Shown here: piece after piece, positions 60,821 to 64,000 of the stretch
How the letters are laid out: every line of letters starts with the position of its first letter
Numbering within the stretch: position 1 is the stretch's first letter
Assembly (NCBI GenBank): GCA_963744935.1
Contig: CAVUVM010000001.1
Coordinates: 248,001 to 312,000 of the forward strand
Length of the DNA: 64,000 nt
Source of the DNA: Bog-473 sp963744935
GTDB taxonomy: Bacteria; Actinomycetota; Acidimicrobiia; Acidimicrobiales; RAAP-2
Direction: 5' to 3'
Position numbers and translations under genes: made by a program
The notes under the pieces: model-generated
The model's input: only the letters and a program-made list of their open reading frames with translations
Told to the model about the DNA's origin: nothing
Database searches by the model: none

Positions 60821-61741
60821 ATGAACTACGTGCTCGACAACTGGAGCTTCGACCCCTTCGCCATCATCGTGGCGATCGTCGTAGTCCTCCACGAGGTGGG
60901 TCTCGCGAACTTGCGCCGGCGCTCGACCCCGGCCCACTCCAGGACACGGCGGCTGCGCTCCCTGTTCTTCTACGGCGGGCTGGGGTTGCTCCTCCTCGCC
61001 GTGATGTCGCCCATCGACTACTGGGCGGATGACTACTTCTTCGTCCACATGATCGAGCACATCCTCATCGCCTTCTTCGCCCCGATCCTCATCGTGGCGG
61101 GTGCCCCGTGGCTCCCGTTGTTGCACGGCCTACCCGTCGGCCTTCGGCGCCGTTTCATGCGTGCCCTGTTGCTTGGTCGCTCGTCTCCTGTCGCCCGCAC
61201 CATCGGCCGCTTTGTCATGAACCCGTGGACAGCACTCATCTCCTTCAACGCGGTGATGGTGCTCTGGCACGTCCCGGCGCTGTTCGACACAGCCGAGCAG
61301 AACCAACTCATCCACATTTGGCTGATGCACGCGAGCTTCTTCGTGACCGGTGTGCTCTTCTGGCTGCAGATCATCCCGTCACACCCGTTCCGGTTGAAGG
61401 CATCCCCGCTGTGGCAGATCGGGGCGATCATCTCGACCAATGTCGTCATGTTCGCCCTGGCCATGAGCCTCTCGCTCTTCACGGAATCCAGTTGGTACTC
61501 GGTCTACGCCCACGTCCCCGGAGTGACGCTGTCGCCCTACGCCGACCAGCAGATCGGTGCCGCCATCCTGTGGATCTGCGGCGACTTCTGGGCTGTCCCC
61601 GCACTGGCCGTGACCATCCGGCGAGCCATGGACAGCAAAGAGGGATTCTCTCTGGGTGTCGACCGGATCCTCCATCGCTCGCCCGATCCCTCCCTCGAGG
61701 CATTGCGGGCACCGGCCCCCGAGCACGTCTCCCAGGCCTGA
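60821..61741 (+). CDS. ctaG: cytochrome c oxidase assembly protein CtaG (Caa3-type)
   Basis: 306 residues with seven membrane helices. Caa3_CtaG motifs: FFVHMIEHILIAFFAPILIV (conserved His pair) and SFNAVMVLWHVPALFD, LIHIWLMHASFFVTGVLFWL, then GAAILWICGDFWAVPALAV. Required for CuB/oxidase assembly in Gram-positive-type caa3 systems. 51 nt after the previous gene; ATG 60821 has GGAGGGACTGC upstream. Confidence 0.94.
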   Translation: MNYVLDNWSFDPFAIIVAIVVVLHEVGLANLRRRSTPAHSRTRRLRSLFFYGGLGLLLLAVMSPIDYWADDYFFVHMIEHILIAFFAPILIVAGAPWLPLLHGLPVGLRRRFMRALLLGRSSPVARTIGRFVMNPWTALISFNAVMVLWHVPALFDTAEQNQLIHIWLMHASFFVTGVLFWLQIIPSHPFRLKASPLWQIGAIISTNVVMFALAMSLSLFTESSWYSVYAHVPGVTLSPYADQQIGAAILWICGDFWAVPALAVTIRRAMDSKEGFSLGVDRILHRSPDPSLEALRAPAPEHVSQA

Positions 61742-61924
61742 TCGGGATATCCCGGGCGGCACACCCTCCTTGCAGCCGGTGCTGTTCAGGGCGCCAGAGC
61801 GACATGAAACAACAAATGGTTGACGAGACAGAAACAGGACCTTAATGTCCCAGGAGCCAGGAACTCTTGGGGGAATTCCTCGGGTTCATCGAATCGTCGG
61901 TCCGTCCGCGGACGGGGGTCGAGC

Positions 61925-62593
61925 ATGAGCTTGGCGTGGAAGGTGTCAGCGACAGTGGTGCTCTTTGCCATCGCCGTCGTGGCCGCCGTCGTCCTCATCG
62001 TCAACTTGCTGGGCACCCCTCCGGTGGTCGACTACTCCGCGCCGAGCCCGGGTGCGCCCGTCAGCGTCACACTGCAAAGCGTCGGAGCCTACGGATCGGC
62101 CCCCCACCCCACGTGGGTGTCCTACCTCGTCCGGTCCCCGAACGGGCAGTGGATCCACACCACCGTGTTCCAGGTGCCCCAGCACACCCGCATCAACGTG
62201 ACCATCTACCAGTACGACTCGGGCAGCCCACTGCGCAACCAACAGCTGGGGCAGGTAGCCGGCACATACGGCAACGTCGCCACCCTGAACGGCAAGGCGT
62301 TCCGGGTGATCAACTCGAACGCCGGCAACGGAGTCGGGCACACCTTCTCGATTCCTTCGCTTGGCGTCAACGTCCCCCTCTACGGCAACTCGAGCAACGC
62401 CAACCTGTGCGGAGCGGCGCCCTGCACCACGAAGTCGCCCCACAACATCATCCGCTTCTCCTTCACGAGCCCGGGTCCCGGCAACTACCGCTGGCAGTGC
62501 TTCGTGCCGTGCGGCCTCGGGTTCCTCTTCGGTAACGGCGGCCCCATGTCGACGCTCGGCTACATGGCCGGGTTCGTGCAGGTGGTCGCATGA
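61925..62593 (+). CDS. membrane-anchored CuA-like cupredoxin lacking the CuA histidine
   Basis: 222 residues from ATG 61925. One N-terminal helix (VVLFAIAVVAAVVLIVNLL) then a cupredoxin domain. His139 in GVGHTFSIPSLGVNVPL aligns with the CtaC ligand in VIHSFWAYQLGVK, and Cys192/Cys196 in WQCFVPCGLGF align with the CuA pair CAELCGIWH; but the following histidine is replaced (Phe200) and the methionine (Met208 or Met214) is shifted. Metal binding would therefore be mononuclear or altered. It overlaps ctaC by ATGA (62590-62593), so it is made with the oxidase subunit. Confidence 0.8.
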   Translation: MSLAWKVSATVVLFAIAVVAAVVLIVNLLGTPPVVDYSAPSPGAPVSVTLQSVGAYGSAPHPTWVSYLVRSPNGQWIHTTVFQVPQHTRINVTIYQYDSGSPLRNQQLGQVAGTYGNVATLNGKAFRVINSNAGNGVGHTFSIPSLGVNVPLYGNSSNANLCGAAPCTTKSPHNIIRFSFTSPGPGNYRWQCFVPCGLGFLFGNGGPMSTLGYMAGFVQVVA

Positions 62594-63561
62594 GCGATCC
62601 GAGCGCAACGGGCGCCACGTCGGCGCCCGTCCCCGAGGCGACGCCGACGGACGAGACCCACCACTGGTGGCGCCTCATCGCCGTCTGGGTCGTGCTCTCT
62701 GCTGTCCTCGACCCGCTCTACTACTACCTGGCGGGGCCGCACATCCCGCCGGGCACCATGACCGACGCCGCCCAGGGCGCGCAGTTCGACTTCAACGTGC
62801 TGTTCGTCATCGCCTTGCCCGTGGTGCTCGCCGTCTGGATCTACCTGGTCTATGCGATCTGGATGTGGCGGGCCTCGCGGGGCGGTCCCGAGCCGATCGG
62901 CGGCCCGGATGCGCGAGGACACCTCGGCGTTCAAGTGGCCTGGATCCTGATCACCACCGTCATCGTGCTGTTCCTAGCCGGCTTCGGGACCTACGAACTG
63001 GTCCAGCCCGGTGGCGCCGGCGGTGGTGAGGGGTCGAGCCCGATCTGGACGCCGACGTCCAAGACGATCCTGCCGATTCAGGTGATCGGGCAGCAGTGGA
63101 AGTTCACCTACCGCTATCCGACCTTCGGCGGTTTCGAGACCGACGAACTGGTGGTGCCGAACGACACGACGATCCAGTTCAACGTCACCTCGCTCGACGT
63201 CATCCACAGCTTCTGGGCCTACCAGCTCGGCGTGAAGGCCGACGCCAACCCCGACTACAACAACGTTGCCTACGCGACGACCCAGCAGCTCGGCTCCTTC
63301 ATCGTGCGCTGCGCCGAGCTCTGCGGCATTTGGCACGGCGCCATGTTCAACAGCGGCGAGGTCGTGACCAAGCAGCAGTTCGATGCCTGGGCGAAGCTGA
63401 CCGCCATCAGGTTGCGGGCGAACACGAAGCTGCTCCCGGCCTACGCCCTGACCTACACCCCCGACGCCAACGGTGCCGACGGGGGCTACTACCCCGACAC
63501 CCAGGACCCGTACTCCAAGGTGGAGACGTACGGCGCCCCCCAGCCCAAAGGCGGTGGGTGA
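62590..63561 (+). CDS. ctaC: cytochrome c oxidase subunit II
   Basis: 323 residues. Two membrane helices (WWRLIAVWVVLSAVLDPLYY is preceded by none; then FNVLFVIALPVVLAVWIYLV and AWILITTVIVLFLAGFGTYE), followed by the cupredoxin domain. CuA ligands are His206 (VIHSFW), Cys241, Cys245, His249 and Met252 (CAELCGIWHGAM), with Glu243. IQVIGQQWKFTYRYP is the aromatic electron-entry strand. No lipobox at the start. The C-terminal 60 residues beyond the CuA motif are a polar tail without a fused cytochrome c. Overlaps the upstream cupredoxin gene. Confidence 0.97.
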   Translation: MSDPSATGATSAPVPEATPTDETHHWWRLIAVWVVLSAVLDPLYYYLAGPHIPPGTMTDAAQGAQFDFNVLFVIALPVVLAVWIYLVYAIWMWRASRGGPEPIGGPDARGHLGVQVAWILITTVIVLFLAGFGTYELVQPGGAGGGEGSSPIWTPTSKTILPIQVIGQQWKFTYRYPTFGGFETDELVVPNDTTIQFNVTSLDVIHSFWAYQLGVKADANPDYNNVAYATTQQLGSFIVRCAELCGIWHGAMFNSGEVVTKQQFDAWAKLTAIRLRANTKLLPAYALTYTPDANGADGGYYPDTQDPYSKVETYGAPQPKGGG

Positions 63562-63620
63562 CGTGAACGCCATCGAGGAGCACGCGGTCGAACCGGTCCG
63601 CGAGACGAGGGAGCCGCGCC

Positions 63621-64000
63621 ATGGCCGTTGACACCTCCGTCGGCGAGTCCGAGTACCCCGGCGAGGAGCAGATCGAGTCGCCGCCGCGGGCCGAGCCCCC
63701 GTGGCGCCGTTCGGCCTGGCTGCAGCCGAACATCATCTGGGCCTTGGCGGGCGGAGTCGTCGGCTACCTGATCGGTCACTGGCTGGGCAACGTCATCGCC
63801 AGCGGCTACGCCCAGGTCCAGGACACCGGGCAGAACGACGTCGCCATCGTTCTCGGCCTGTCCCTCGGCGTAGTCGGCTGGATGGGAGGCATCGGCGGGC
63901 TCAACTACCCGCTGGCCAAGGTCCTCGGCTATGAGCTCTCGCCGCACCCGCCGCAGCAGAGCTGGGTGCGCTACTTCCGCTTGACCGACGACCACAAAGT
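63621..64000 (+). CDS. ctaD: cytochrome c oxidase subunit I, N-terminal part (cut by window edge)
   Basis: ATG 63621 follows AGGGAG at a good distance. The visible 126 residues have a polar N terminus, two hydrophobic segments (IIWALAGGVVGYLIGHWL and VAIVLGLSLGVVGWMGGI) and reach WVRYFRLTDDHKV, which is the usual beginning of subunit I proper. The first 110 residues are thus an N-terminal membrane extension not present in mitochondrial-type subunit I. The heme and CuB residues lie outside the window. Confidence 0.85.
   Translation, partial: MAVDTSVGESEYPGEEQIESPPRAEPPWRRSAWLQPNIIWALAGGVVGYLIGHWLGNVIASGYAQVQDTGQNDVAIVLGLSLGVVGWMGGIGGLNYPLAKVLGYELSPHPPQQSWVRYFRLTDDHK

Noticed and set aside
63564..63632. 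22-codon GTG frame between ctaC and ctaD
   Set aside because: It overlaps the ctaD start, lacks a ribosome site of its own and has no recognisable character; ctaD has a better ribosome site directly upstream of its ATG.

Overview
The window is high-GC DNA with tightly packed genes, frequent ATGA/GTGA stop-start overlaps and many GTG/TTG starts. Gene content (mycothiol-type DinB-fold enzyme, SenX3/RegX3-like pair, many CaiB/BaiF CoA-transferases, DUF35/thiolase pair, aa3-type oxidase genes) points to an actinobacterium. Class Acidimicrobiia or a related uncultured soil lineage is my best guess; this is inference, with no marker-gene comparison.

Layout. (1) 1-17981: a lipid/steroid-like or terpenoid acyl-CoA catabolic cluster. 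It holds two acyl-CoA dehydrogenases, an acyl-CoA ligase, a two-domain crotonase, three family III CoA-transferases (one apparently permuted), a P450, an SDR, two aldehyde dehydrogenases (one frameshifted), an amidohydrolase, a TetR regulator, and a thiolase-like aldolase divergent from its DUF35 partner. Four intergenic regions of this cluster share an ACTCT-type motif that may be the TetR operator. (2) 18062-29317: a minimal type IV secretion/conjugation-like set (coupling ATPase, VirB4-like ATPase, SCO6880/PrgI-like protein, TrbL-like membrane protein, pilin-like protein). It is split by five cargo genes: FtsX-type permease, ABC ATPase fused to a cyclic-nucleotide-binding domain, YoaK/DUF1275, Nudix and sulfatase. 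(3) 29504-32031: a SenX3/RegX3-like two-component system whose kinase carries a roughly 155-residue low-complexity insertion in its ATPase domain, followed by an unusual 144-bp palindromic element with G-tracts. (4) 32309-36952: metallo-beta-lactamase, mycothiol-dependent-type enzyme, serS and a two-gene ABC exporter. (5) 36933-39643: cytochrome oxidase biogenesis (TlpA-like, ctaB, ctaA) and tRNA-Glu. (6) 39644-57280: an accessory stretch beginning right after the tRNA. It has a decayed BlaI gene, two orphan secreted proteins, an IS3 remnant, an amidohydrolase/VOC pair, a Tat-signal/DUF4331/small-protein operon, a TIGR03118-like protein, msrA-msrB, a patatin phospholipase, a frameshifted DUF2510 lipoprotein-like gene, an endoglycoceramidase-like glycosidase and a FUSC transporter. 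(7) 57754-64000: the terminal oxidase cluster with a membrane protein, SCO1, a secreted beta-propeller-like protein, CtaG, a CuA-like cupredoxin lacking the CuA histidine, CtaC and the beginning of CtaD.

The oxidase genes in (5) and (7) should work together: heme O/A synthesis (ctaB, ctaA), copper delivery (SCO1, CtaG) and thiol reduction (TlpA-like) feed assembly of CtaC/CtaD. The strongest oddities are the cargo-split secretion cluster, the symmetric G-tract element at 32120-32263, the leaderless DUF4331 protein beside a small Tat substrate, the histidine-less CuA-like protein before ctaC, and the shared ACTCT motif of the catabolic cluster.
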